Source of the DNA: Ferrovibrio sp.
GTDB taxonomy: Bacteria; Pseudomonadota; Alphaproteobacteria; Ferrovibrionales; Ferrovibrionaceae
Length of the DNA stretch: 64,000 nucleotides
Reading direction: 5' to 3'
NCBI RefSeq assembly: GCF_017994015.1
Contig: NZ_JAGOLP010000009.1
Span: 1 to 64,000, forward strand
Below are positions 54,440 through 64,000 of this stretch, piece by piece. The translations under genes were made by a program, and so were the position numbers. The notes under the pieces were generated by a model. The model was not told the origin of the DNA and did not search any database. It saw only the letters and a program-made list of their open reading frames with translations. The stretch's first letter is position 1. The number at the start of each line of letters is the position of its first letter.

Positions 54440-55615
54440 TCACCAGCCGTTGATACGATCCCATTCGGCAATCACCCTGCCATCGCCGGGCTGGCCCGAC
54501 ACAACGTAATAACGATCATACATCGCCGCCGTCATGCAGGAATGATTCGGCAGCACGCGCAGCCGGCTACCCACCGGGAAACGCTCAAACGGCAGCGCGG
54601 CAGCCGTTTCAGCCGGGCCGGCCGGGCCGATCAGGCCATGTTCCTGATGCACATCCACCACCGCCAGGCCGGGCAGCGGCAGCGCGCCGCCGGGCAGGCA
54701 GACCAAGCCATAGCCGGTATGCGGCCGATGCTCGTTGGCGCCGATATCCTTGGACAGCGCCAAGCCGCCGGCATCGATCAGCAGATGATTGCGGCCACGA
54801 TGCCGGCCGGTGACGGAAGCCAGCACCGACACGGCAATATCATCCATGGCGCAGGTGCCAAGCCCGGCCTGGAACAGATCAAAGAACACGTAATTGCCCG
54901 GCCGCATCTCGGTGATGCCGGGCAGCTTCTCGGCAAACAGCGCGGTGGGCGTGGAGCCGACCGAAACGATGCCGCAGGCATGGCCGGCCTGGCGCAGCCG
55001 CTCGGCGGCACGCACCACGCCAGCGCGCTCGGCTTCGGCTATGGCAATGATCTCGGCAGCACCATGAGCGTGATAGGAATGCCCGGCATGGGTCAGCACC
55101 CCGGCCAAAACGGCGCCCGGCTGGTTCAGGGCCGCAGCCAGCGGCAGCAGGCTTTCGGCATCGGGCGCAATGCCGGCGCGGCCCAGACCGGTATCGATCT
55201 TGATCAGCACACGGAAGGTAACGCCGAGTTCCTGGCCTTTGGCGGCGATGGCCTGGGCCGTGGCCACATCATCGGTGATCAGCTTGAGATCAATACCGCC
55301 AGCCGAGCTATCACCACCTTGGCGCATGATCGCGGCAGCCTGGGCCAGCTTGGCCGGCACGATGCCGACGGCATAAAGAATATCGGTGAAACCGGCAGCA
55401 GCGAAATACGCCGCTTCCGCCAGGGTGGAAACCGTTACCGGCCCGGCCTCACCGCCATGCGCCAAAGCCGCAATCCGCGCCGATTTTGCGGTTTTCAGAT
55501 GCGGTCTGAGCCGCACGCCAAGCGCCGAGGCGCGTTCGCGCATGCGGATGAGATTCCGCTCCAGGCGGGCAAGGTCAAGAATCAGGCTGGGCGTCGGCAG
55601 GTCATCGAGTGTCAT
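54440..55615 (-). CDS. DSD1 family PLP-dependent enzyme (D-threonine aldolase / D-serine dehydratase-like)
   Basis: A 391-aa alanine-racemase-fold enzyme. The PLP lysine lies in RPHLKTAKS and the C-terminal zinc-binding His-Cys is in PNHSCMTAAMYDRYYVV, both diagnostic of the DSD1/D-threonine aldolase group. It probably cleaves or dehydrates a D-hydroxy amino acid. It lies 9 bases after the GGDEF-EAL gene and 7 bases before the histidine kinase, so all three share a transcript. Confidence 0.9.
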   Translation of the reverse strand: MTLDDLPTPSLILDLARLERNLIRMRERASALGVRLRPHLKTAKSARIAALAHGGEAGPVTVSTLAEAAYFAAAGFTDILYAVGIVPAKLAQAAAIMRQGGDSSAGGIDLKLITDDVATAQAIAAKGQELGVTFRVLIKIDTGLGRAGIAPDAESLLPLAAALNQPGAVLAGVLTHAGHSYHAHGAAEIIAIAEAERAGVVRAAERLRQAGHACGIVSVGSTPTALFAEKLPGITEMRPGNYVFFDLFQAGLGTCAMDDIAVSVLASVTGRHRGRNHLLIDAGGLALSKDIGANEHRPHTGYGLVCLPGGALPLPGLAVVDVHQEHGLIGPAGPAETAAALPFERFPVGSRLRVLPNHSCMTAAMYDRYYVVSGQPGDGRVIAEWDRINGW

Positions 55616-55624
55616 GCCGATAGT

Positions 55625-58600
55625 CTAAACTTTTTCCCGGCTGGGCGCATAGCGCTCAAGTAATGCAGCAAACCGCATTGGCCGGTCGAAATAATAGCCC
55701 TGGCCAAGATCGCAGCCCATGCTGCGCAAAGCCGCCGCCTGATCTTCAGTCTCCACCCCCTCGGCCACCACAACCAAGCCCAGGTCATGGCCCAGATCGA
55801 TGATGGCGCGCACCATATGCGCCACGGCGGCATCCTGCTCGGCACCTTGCAGAAAGCTGCGATCGATCTTCAGCACCGCAGCCGGCAGTGAGGTAAGATA
55901 GCTCAGGCTGGAATAGCCGGTGCCAAAATCGTCCAGCGCGATGCGCGCCCCGGCAGCCACCAGGCGCTCCAGATCGGTGCGGGCGCCATGAACATCCACC
56001 AGCGCCACACTTTCGGTCACTTCCAGCGTGAGCGGGCGCGGCAGGCCGCTGGCCTTGATCATCTCGGCCACCATCGGCACAAAATCGGCGCGTTCAAATT
56101 GCCGGGTGGAAACATTCACCGCCAGTTCGATATCCAGCTCGGCAGCCAACAAGGCGGCGCGCAGCCGCAAAGCCTCACGCAAGGCCCATAGCCCAACCTC
56201 ATGGATCAGGCCGCTTTGTTCCAGCAGCGGGATGAATTCGCCCGGCGCCACCATGCCCCGGCTGGGATGATGCCAGCGCAGCAAGGCTTCCGCCTTGGCC
56301 ACGCGGCCGGTATCAAGGTTTATGATCGGCTGGCAGAATAATTCAAATTCACCGCGCGCCACGGCCTGGCGCAGATCGGCGATCAGCGCCACGCGGCGCT
56401 CGGTCTCGCTCTGCATTTCCGGGGTGAAGAAACGCCACGAGCCGCGTTCGCTGGTCTTGGCGGCATACATCGCCGTATCCGCCATGCGCATCAGGTCGTT
56501 CGGGTCGCTGGCATCATTCGGAAACACGGTCACGCCGATACTGGCCGAAAGCGGCACCAGCCGGCCTTCCAGTTCATAAGGCTGGGCCAGTGCTGTGCGT
56601 AATTTCTCGATCACCGCCGGCACGGCCTCTGGCGCCATGTTGGGCAGCAAAACGGCAAATTCATCGCCGCCCAGGCGGCCCACCGTGTCGCTGGCCCGCA
56701 GCGCGCCCTGTAGCCGGCTGGCCACTTCCTGCAACAAGGCATCGCCGGCCAGATGGCCCAGCGTGTCATTCACTTCCTTGAAGTGATCAAGATCGAGCAG
56801 CAGCACGGCACCACCCACCGGCACACCGCCCGCTTCAGTATCGCCACGGTGCCGCTGCGCCAGGCGTGCTGCCTGGTCGATGCGATCCAGCAGCAGGCGG
56901 CGGTTCGGCAGCCTGGTCAGGGCATCATAATCCGCCTGCCAGCGCACCAAAGCCTCGGCATTCTTGCGATCCGTGATATCGATGAACATGGCGATATAGC
57001 CACTGGCCGCCACATCATCGGCATCACGCAGGCGCGTGATAGACAGCCATTCACAATAGATGGCGCCATCCCGGCGGCGATTCCAGACCTCGCCCTGCCA
57101 TTCGCCGGCCCGTTCGATGGCGGCCCACATGTCAACATAGAAATCGCGGCCCTGGCGACCCGAGGAGAGCAGCGCCGGGTTGCGGCCGGTCACCTCGTCG
57201 GCGCTATAGCCGGTAACCCGTTCAAAGGCCGGGTTGACATGCAGGATGATGTTATCGGCATTGGTCACCATGATGGCCTGGGGTGATTTTTCGAACACCA
57301 CGCCGGCCTGGCTCAGGCGCTGCTCGGCGATTTTGCGCGCATCAATGTCGCTATGCGTGCCGATGACCCGCAGCGGCAGGCCGTTGATATCGCGCTCCAC
57401 CACGGCGCCGCGGTCGAGCACCCATTTGTAGCGGCCGTCGCGGCATAGCAGGCGGTGTTCGCATTCGTAATTCGGGCTGCGGCCTTGCAGGTGATCCTGC
57501 AAGGCAATGCGCACCCGCGCCATATCCTGCGGATGCACCAGCTTTTCCCAGGTCGACAATTCACCCGCCAGCTCGCCCGGCAGATAACCCAGCATGCTCA
57601 TCCAGCGGTCACTGAACAGCACCCGGCCGCTGGGATAATCCCAATCCCAGATGCCATCCTGATTGCCGACAAAGGCCAGGCCGAGCCGTTCCTCGCGCTC
57701 GCGCAACTGGCTCTGGCGCTGCACCAGGGCATCGACCATGCGGTTGAGCCCTTGCCCGATGCGGCGCAATTCACGCGGCCCGGCGGCCGGCGCACGCATG
57801 CGGTCGTCACCCTGGCGTACCAGATCGGCAACATGGGCCAGCTTTTCCAGCGGCTTGTAGAGCCGCCGGCCGAGCAGCCAGGCGCCCAAAGCGGCCACCA
57901 GCAGCACGCCAAGATCAACACTGATATCGCGCAGCAATTGCTGCCGCGCCGGCAGCAGGGCGGCGGCTTCCGGTTCGCTCACCACCACCAGCCAATCCGC
58001 TTTGGCAACATGCGCCAGACCAAGGATCGTGCCATCGGCAACACCCTGGCGGGCGGCATGGCTGCGCCAGTAGCTCGCGGCTTCAGGCAGATGCGTGCCG
58101 ATCAGGCCGCGCTGGCCGTGGCTGGCCAGGGCAACATGGCCCGAGCGGGTCAATACCAGGCCGCCGATGCCGGGCAGGTCAGGCATCTGCAATGCCAGGC
58201 GCTGCGGATCGAGGCCCAACACCAGGGCACCGGCAATCGGCTCCGCTTCATCCAACGCGCCCACCCCAAGCGGTACCGCCAAGGCAATATTGGGGCGTCC
58301 GGTGGTTGCGCCGGTCGGGTTCGGCTCGCCAACGGTGAAACCCGGCCGCACCAGCAGACGCTGCAAGTAAAGCTCTGGCTTGACGTTGACCCTACCACCC
58401 TGCGGCATGGCCAGGGCGCTGCAAACCACACGGCCATCACGATTAACGGTCACCAGATTGGTGAAGCGCAGCAAAAAGAACATCGCATCGTCGAACACCT
58501 CCCGGCAGCGATCCGGCTGCAATGCCGCAACCTCGCCGCTCAATGCCAGGCGGTTGAGCATGACCTCGCTTTCGCCGAGAAAATCATTCAGCCGCCCGGC

Positions 58601-58795
58601 GGTGACCTGAGCGGCGTAGCCCAGCAATTCCACACGATCAGCGGTGATGCGGCGGTAATCGCCATAGGCGGCCAAGCCATGCAAGGCTATTAATGGTAGC
58701 ATTATCACGCCAACCAACACCGCTAGGTGGGTGCGGATCGAAAGGCTGTTGCGGCACAGGCTGCCGAGCTGTTCTGCAAATACAAGCAATTTCAT
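55625..58795 (-). CDS. Membrane sensor with PAS, GGDEF and EAL domains (c-di-GMP turnover)
   Basis: A 1056-aa protein from ATG 58795, preceded by GGTGGGG; open sequence reaches 58969 but lacks family features. In order: membrane helix (about 20-45), periplasmic Cache-like sensor (to about 290), second helix, HAMP, two PAS/PAC modules (GNQDGIWDWDYPSGRVLFSD and FEKSPQAIMVTNADNIILHV), GGDEF with intact RLGGDEFAVLLP, and EAL with EALLRW and LDDFGTGYSSLSYL. The diguanylate cyclase and phosphodiesterase sites both look intact, so the protein can in principle make and break c-di-GMP. Confidence 0.93.
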   Translation of the reverse strand: MKLLVFAEQLGSLCRNSLSIRTHLAVLVGVIMLPLIALHGLAAYGDYRRITADRVELLGYAAQVTAGRLNDFLGESEVMLNRLALSGEVAALQPDRCREVFDDAMFFLLRFTNLVTVNRDGRVVCSALAMPQGGRVNVKPELYLQRLLVRPGFTVGEPNPTGATTGRPNIALAVPLGVGALDEAEPIAGALVLGLDPQRLALQMPDLPGIGGLVLTRSGHVALASHGQRGLIGTHLPEAASYWRSHAARQGVADGTILGLAHVAKADWLVVVSEPEAAALLPARQQLLRDISVDLGVLLVAALGAWLLGRRLYKPLEKLAHVADLVRQGDDRMRAPAAGPRELRRIGQGLNRMVDALVQRQSQLREREERLGLAFVGNQDGIWDWDYPSGRVLFSDRWMSMLGYLPGELAGELSTWEKLVHPQDMARVRIALQDHLQGRSPNYECEHRLLCRDGRYKWVLDRGAVVERDINGLPLRVIGTHSDIDARKIAEQRLSQAGVVFEKSPQAIMVTNADNIILHVNPAFERVTGYSADEVTGRNPALLSSGRQGRDFYVDMWAAIERAGEWQGEVWNRRRDGAIYCEWLSITRLRDADDVAASGYIAMFIDITDRKNAEALVRWQADYDALTRLPNRRLLLDRIDQAARLAQRHRGDTEAGGVPVGGAVLLLDLDHFKEVNDTLGHLAGDALLQEVASRLQGALRASDTVGRLGGDEFAVLLPNMAPEAVPAVIEKLRTALAQPYELEGRLVPLSASIGVTVFPNDASDPNDLMRMADTAMYAAKTSERGSWRFFTPEMQSETERRVALIADLRQAVARGEFELFCQPIINLDTGRVAKAEALLRWHHPSRGMVAPGEFIPLLEQSGLIHEVGLWALREALRLRAALLAAELDIELAVNVSTRQFERADFVPMVAEMIKASGLPRPLTLEVTESVALVDVHGARTDLERLVAAGARIALDDFGTGYSSLSYLTSLPAAVLKIDRSFLQGAEQDAAVAHMVRAIIDLGHDLGLVVVAEGVETEDQAAALRSMGCDLGQGYYFDRPMRFAALLERYAPSREKV

Positions 58796-58909
58796 GGCCC
58801 CACCTACCCTGCCATAAGCCGACAATACATTGATTTGAGTCATTTTGGCGCCATAAAGCAGTTTCCGCCCGGCCATGCCCCGGGTTTTGCGGAATCTGCT
58901 GCCGCCTCC

Positions 58910-58938
58910 TTGACAGCGCGCCCGGTCGCGCCTAGGTA
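58910..58938 (+). promoter_or_regulatory. groESL promoter
   Basis: TTGACA (58910-58915) lies 17 bases before TAGGTA (58933-58938), a good -35 and a partial -10 for the housekeeping sigma factor. The CIRCE element directly follows, overlapping the expected transcription start. Confidence 0.65.
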
Positions 58939-58939
58939 T

Positions 58940-58966
58940 CTGGCGCTCTCCTAGGGAGAGTGCTAA
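58940..58966 (+). promoter_or_regulatory. CIRCE element (HrcA operator) of groESL
   Basis: The right arm GAGTGCTAA matches the CIRCE consensus exactly. The left arm CTGGCGCTC matches TTAGCACTC in 6 of 9 positions, with the standard 9-base spacer. HrcA would repress groESL here and release it on heat shock. hrcA is not in this window. Confidence 0.8.
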
Positions 58967-59079
58967 CAATTCGGGTTCACTACAGTTATTTCAATAACTT
59001 AAGCGAATTCCGGCTTGTGGGCCAAGAATTTTGACCCCCTCGGGCCGCCGGCCCGATCGATATCGAGATGGAGGATCGC

Positions 59080-59397
59080 ATGAAGTTTCGTCCGTTGCAC
59101 GACCGCGTGGTGGTGAAGCGCATTGAGGAAGAGGCGCGTACCGCCGGTGGCATCATCATTCCGGATACCGCCAAGGAAAAGCCGATGCAGGGCGACGTGA
59201 TCGCCGTTGGCCCGGGCGCCCGTGGCGATGATGGCAAGCTGGTGCCGCTGGACGTGAAGGCCGGTGACCGCGTGCTGTTCGGCAAGTGGTCCGGCACCGA
59301 AGTCAAGATCGATGGCGAAGACCTTCTGATCATGAAGGAATCCGACATCATGGGCGTGATCGAAGGTTCCGCCAAGAAGTCGGCCAAGGCCGCCTGA
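59080..59397 (+). CDS. groES: Co-chaperonin GroES
   Basis: The 105-aa GroES starts [21 protein letters not shown] at ATG 59080, following GGAGG; the upstream Met at 59068 is not in the family. The mobile loop ([15 protein letters not shown]) and roof region are intact. It caps GroEL to close the folding chamber. It is 29 bases upstream of groEL. Confidence 0.98.
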   Translation: MKFRPLHDRVVVKRIEEEARTAGGIIIPDTAKEKPMQGDVIAVGPGARGDDGKLVPLDVKAGDRVLFGKWSGTEVKIDGEDLLIMKESDIMGVIEGSAKKSAKAA

Positions 59398-59402
59398 ATT
59401 AA

Positions 59403-61085
<1,683 letters not shown>

Positions 61086-61116
61086 GTCCAACCACTCCGC
61101 TCTGGAGACAGGGAAA

Positions 61117-61146
61117 GGTCCGGTGGCAACACCGGGCCTTTTCTTT
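61117..61146 (+). terminator. Terminator of the groESL operon
   Basis: GGTCCGGTG and CACCGGGCC form a stem (one G-T pair) around a GCAA loop, followed by TTTTCTTTT. Confidence 0.92.
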
Positions 61147-61165
61147 TGCCCGCAGCACTGCAAGC

Positions 61166-62131
61166 ATGCCGGCCATGAAGCAACGCTACGAAGACATCCT
61201 GGCTTTTATCGAGGTGGTGCAGGCCGGCAGTTTCACCGCCGCCGGGCTGCGGCTTGGCCTGGCGAAATCGGTGGTCAGCGACCGGGTACGGCAGCTAGAG
61301 AATGCGCTGGGCGCCGAGCTTCTGCGCCGTACCACGCGGCAGGTGACGCCGACCGAGCGCGGGCGCGACCTGTTCGACGCGCTGGCGCCGCTGACCGCCG
61401 GTGTGGCGCAGGTGCTGGATGATGCGGCGCGCAAGGATGGCCCGCTGACCGGGCGGCTGCGGCTGACCGCGCCGATCAGTTTCGGCGTGGCCTATCTCAC
61501 CCCGGTGATCACCCGCTTTGCCCAGGCGCATCCGCATCTGGAAATCGCGCTGGATTTTGATGATCGCGCGGTGGATATCATCGGCGCCGGCTATGATCTG
61601 GCGCTGCGCATCGGCCGCTTAGGCGATTCGGCGCTGATGGCGCGCAAACTCTGCGACAGCGAGCGCGTGGTCTGTTGCAGCCCCGGCTATGCCAGGCAGC
61701 ATGGCCTGCCGCACAGCCTGGCCGATCTGGCCGGCCATGCCAGCATCGATTATGCCAATGCCCATGCCAGCCGGCTCTGGCGCTTTGAGCCGGAACAGCC
61801 GGGCGGCGAGCCGCGCGTGGTGGAAACCCGCAGCCGCCTGGTGGTGAATAACGGCGAGGCGATGCGCGATATGGCGATAGCCGGCCTGGGCCTGATCGTG
61901 CTGCCGCGTTTCATCCTGGCAGAAGCGCTGCATAGCGGCGCGCTGATCGAAGTGCTGCCCGGCATCCGCCCGCTGCCGGATGCGATTTACGCCGTGTATC
62001 CGCCGGCGCGCCACCTGCCGCGCAAATGCCGCGCCCTGATCGACCATCTCGCCGCCGCCTTTGCCGGCACACCGCCCTGGATGGCGCCGGCGCCGAAAAG
62101 CACCAAGGCAAGGCGGAAAGATAAAAGCTGA
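61166..62131 (+). CDS. LysR family transcriptional regulator
   Basis: A 321-aa regulator with the N-terminal helix-turn-helix YEDILAFIEVVQAGSFTAAGLRLGLAKSVVSDRVRQLENALG and a C-terminal effector-binding domain (GRLRLTAPISFGVAYLTPVITRFAQAHP). ATG 61175 is an alternative start. LysR proteins often control a neighbouring gene; here the isochorismatase-like gene is downstream on the same strand, so a direct link is possible but not shown. Confidence 0.93.
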   Translation: MPAMKQRYEDILAFIEVVQAGSFTAAGLRLGLAKSVVSDRVRQLENALGAELLRRTTRQVTPTERGRDLFDALAPLTAGVAQVLDDAARKDGPLTGRLRLTAPISFGVAYLTPVITRFAQAHPHLEIALDFDDRAVDIIGAGYDLALRIGRLGDSALMARKLCDSERVVCCSPGYARQHGLPHSLADLAGHASIDYANAHASRLWRFEPEQPGGEPRVVETRSRLVVNNGEAMRDMAIAGLGLIVLPRFILAEALHSGALIEVLPGIRPLPDAIYAVYPPARHLPRKCRALIDHLAAAFAGTPPWMAPAPKSTKARRKDKS

Positions 62132-62262
62132 TTGTTCGTGATTGCCGGACAGTAGGTCCGGAACAAGCCGGCTAATGCGCCGCGCGGTCTTTGCGTAGGG
62201 TCTGTTCACCGGCAAGCAACGCCGAACGGAAACAGCCCAGAGACACGCAAAGGATCACGATC

Positions 62263-62892
62263 ATGACCAAGAGCTTCACCTATAACCGCCTCGACAAGAA
62301 CAATGCCACCGTGCTGCTGGTGGACCATCAGGCCGGCCTGCTCTCGCTGGTGCGCGACATCGACCCCGACAAGTTCCGCAACAATGTGCTGGCACTGGCC
62401 GACCTGGCCAAATTCTTCAACCTGCCGACCATCCTGACCACCAGCTTCGAGAATGGCCCGAACGGCCCGCTGATGCCGGAACTGAAAGAAATGTTTCCCG
62501 ATGCGCCCTATATCGCCCGCCCGGGCAATATCAACGCCTGGGACAACGAGGATTTTGTCAAGGCCGTGAAGGCCACCGGCAAGAAGCAGCTGCTCATCGC
62601 CGGCGTAGTCACCGAAGTCTGCGTCGCCTTCCCGGCGCTCTCGGCCCTGGAAGAGGAATTTGAGGTGTTTGTGGTGACCGATGCTTCCGGCACCTTCAAC
62701 GAGATTGCCCAGCAATCAGCCTGGAACCGCATGAGCCAGGCCGGTGCGCAATTGATGAACTGGTTTGCCGTGGCCTGTGAACTGCATCGCGACTGGCGCA
62801 ACGACATCGAGGGCCTGGGCAAGCTGCTGGCGGATCACATCCCGGATTACAAGAACCTGATGACCAGCTTCGCCGCCAATAGCCGCAAATAA
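62263..62892 (+). CDS. Isochorismatase-family hydrolase (YcaC-like)
   Basis: A 209-aa cysteine hydrolase. The active-site Asp lies in LLVDHQAGLLS and the nucleophilic Cys in IAGVVTEVCVAFPALSALEE; the conserved cis-peptide region precedes it. I chose ATG 62263 after AAAGGA. It matches YcaC-type proteins, whose substrates are poorly known. Codon use suggests good expression. It converges on the histidine kinase gene with a bidirectional hairpin between. Confidence 0.9.
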   Translation: MTKSFTYNRLDKNNATVLLVDHQAGLLSLVRDIDPDKFRNNVLALADLAKFFNLPTILTTSFENGPNGPLMPELKEMFPDAPYIARPGNINAWDNEDFVKAVKATGKKQLLIAGVVTEVCVAFPALSALEEEFEVFVVTDASGTFNEIAQQSAWNRMSQAGAQLMNWFAVACELHRDWRNDIEGLGKLLADHIPDYKNLMTSFAANSRK

Positions 62893-62908
62893 TCTCCCGA
62901 AAGCAACG

Positions 62909-62960
62909 GCACGAAAAGGCGAGGGCGCGGGCACCAGCTTGCGCCCGCGCTTTTTCGTGC
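62909..62960. terminator. Bidirectional terminator between convergent genes
   Basis: Nested stems: GCACGAAAA (62909-62917) pairs with TTTTCGTGC and GCGCGGGC pairs with GCCCGCGC. A or T runs on both sides allow termination from either direction. Confidence 0.85.
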
Positions 62961-62968
62961 CGGCTATT

Positions 62969-64000
62969 TCAGCCGGCCGACTTCGGCAATCTTACGCTGA
63001 CCAGGAGGCCGGCAGGCACCGCCATCGACAATTCGATACTGCCGCGATGCGCCAGGAATACATCGCGGGCGATGGTGAGGCCCAGGCCGGTGCCGCCGGT
63101 TTCGCGGTTGCGTGAACTTTCCAGCCGCGTGAAGGGCCGGAAGGCGGTTTCCACCTGATCGGCCGGAATGCCGGGGCCATCATCGGCAACGGTGATGATG
63201 ATGCAATCCGCCGCATCATGCAGGCCAACCCGCACATGATCGGCGAACTTGCAGCCATTATCGATCAGATTGGCAAAAGCGCGGCGGATCGCCACCGGCT
63301 GGCAGATCAGGCCGGCATGATCCGGGCCATCATAGCTGACGGCATGGCCGGCATCGGCGGCGGTATCACACAGGCTGATCAGCATGGCAGCCAGATCGGC
63401 GGCGCTGCGTGGCTCGTCCTTCAACTGGTTGCTGGCGAAGGTCAGCGTGGCGCTCATCATGGTTTCCATATCGTCGATATCCGACAATAATTGGCGGCGC
63501 TGTTCCTGATCCGGCAGGTATTCGGCAAATAGCCGCAGCCGGGTCAGCGGCGTGCGCAGATCATGCGATATCGCGGCAATCATTTGCAGGCGGTCGTCGA
63601 CGAAGCGCTTCAGGCGCAATTGCATGGCGTTGAAAGAACTGCCGATCGCCTGCAATTCCGGCGCATTGAAATTGCCGACCAGGCTGAGTTCACGGTCGCG
63701 GCCAAGCTTTTCCGCCGCCGCAGCCAGATCGTCCAGCGGCTTCACCACGCCGCGCGCCACCCAGATTGAGAGCAGGCCGATCATCACCACGGCAAAAAGC
63801 GGCAACAGCACGTTGCGGATCATGCGCACGGTTTCCTGTCCGTCGCTTTTGGGTGTCACCAGCAGCCAGTCTTGCGGCCCGATGCGAAAGGCAATGCGCA
63901 AATCGCTGCTCAGCATGTTGCTGCGCCTTTCATCCAGCACATCCGCCATCACAATCGGCAGCGGTGGCAGGATGATCACCAGCGGGCGCGGCGAATATTC
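62969..64000 (-). CDS. EnvZ-like sensor histidine kinase, N-terminus cut off by window end
   Basis: The frame is open to the right edge, so the start lies outside. In view are part of a periplasmic domain (IAFRIGPQDWLLVTPKSD), a membrane helix (NVLLPLFAVVMIGLLSIWVARGVV), a HAMP region, HisKA with the acceptor His in ISHDLRTPLTRLRLFAEYL, and an HATPase domain with N box NLIDNGCKFA, G1 DDGPGIP and G2 GGTGLGLTIA. It most resembles EnvZ/OmpR-type kinases. The response regulator gene would be expected just upstream, beyond base 64000. Confidence 0.92.
   Translation of the reverse strand, partial: EYSPRPLVIILPPLPIVMADVLDERRSNMLSSDLRIAFRIGPQDWLLVTPKSDGQETVRMIRNVLLPLFAVVMIGLLSIWVARGVVKPLDDLAAAAEKLGRDRELSLVGNFNAPELQAIGSSFNAMQLRLKRFVDDRLQMIAAISHDLRTPLTRLRLFAEYLPDQEQRRQLLSDIDDMETMMSATLTFASNQLKDEPRSAADLAAMLISLCDTAADAGHAVSYDGPDHAGLICQPVAIRRAFANLIDNGCKFADHVRVGLHDAADCIIITVADDGPGIPADQVETAFRPFTRLESSRNRETGGTGLGLTIARDVFLAHRGSIELSMAVPAGLLVSVRLPKSAG

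Overview
The window looks like chromosomal DNA of a high-GC alphaproteobacterium, most likely in or near Rhodospirillales; a Ferrovibrio-like organism is my best guess, not a proven assignment. The basis is the split F0 operon with b and b' subunits, a TIGR02300 protein, several short PAS_5-type proteins of the kind typical of Alphaproteobacteria, CIRCE-controlled groESL, and a Fds-type molybdenum formate dehydrogenase. Most of the window is ordinary core genome with tightly packed, often overlapping genes.

Layout. 1-5.7 kb: 5' part of a two-partner-secretion transporter (minus), then a Fur-box-preceded iron operon (imelysin, di-heme DUF1111 protein, second imelysin-like protein, DUF1513 protein). 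5.7-10 kb: sterol-desaturase-like hydroxylase with a small membrane protein, then rpe, heparinase-like and hutD-like genes. 10.0-17.1 kb: an accessory island. Its left half looks like an undescribed lasso-type RiPP locus: a PqqD-like recognition protein, an asparagine-synthetase-like cyclase, a 60-aa peptide with a lasso-style leader, a sulfotransferase and an HPr-kinase-like kinase, but no B2 leader peptidase. Its right half holds three phage-tail-collar (MdpB-like) proteins, a GNAT acetyltransferase and a DUF6916 protein. AT-rich promoters with similar TACANATGTA-type palindromes occur in both halves.

17-23 kb: formate dehydrogenase (fdsA and a fused fdsG-fdsB), aroA, TIGR02300. 23.6-28.4 kb: tRNA-Ala, PAS_5 genes (one apparently frameshifted), a FemAB-like acyltransferase, then speD-speE behind a strongly structured leader with a terminator-like hairpin, and a methyltransferase. 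28.4-32.6 kb: pheST and rpmI-rplT. 33-36 kb: a DEAD-box protein lacking its second RecA domain, an oxidoreductase and a methyltransferase. 36-38.5 kb: atpI-B-E-F'-F.

38.8-46.7 kb: a Fic protein with a large inverted repeat across its start codon, a PEP-mutase-like enzyme, and a minus-strand run coaBC-dut-rrf2-cysK-moeB followed by two PAS_5 genes, one apparently starting at CTG. 46.7-58.8 kb: MFS/spermidine-synthase fusion, YbdK-like ligase, RsmB-type methyltransferase, thioesterase, PAS_5 protein, histidine kinase, DSD1-type PLP enzyme and a large GGDEF-EAL protein. 58.9-64 kb: groESL, a LysR regulator, an isochorismatase-like hydrolase and an incomplete histidine kinase. I saw no CRISPR array, insertion sequence, integrase or rRNA gene.
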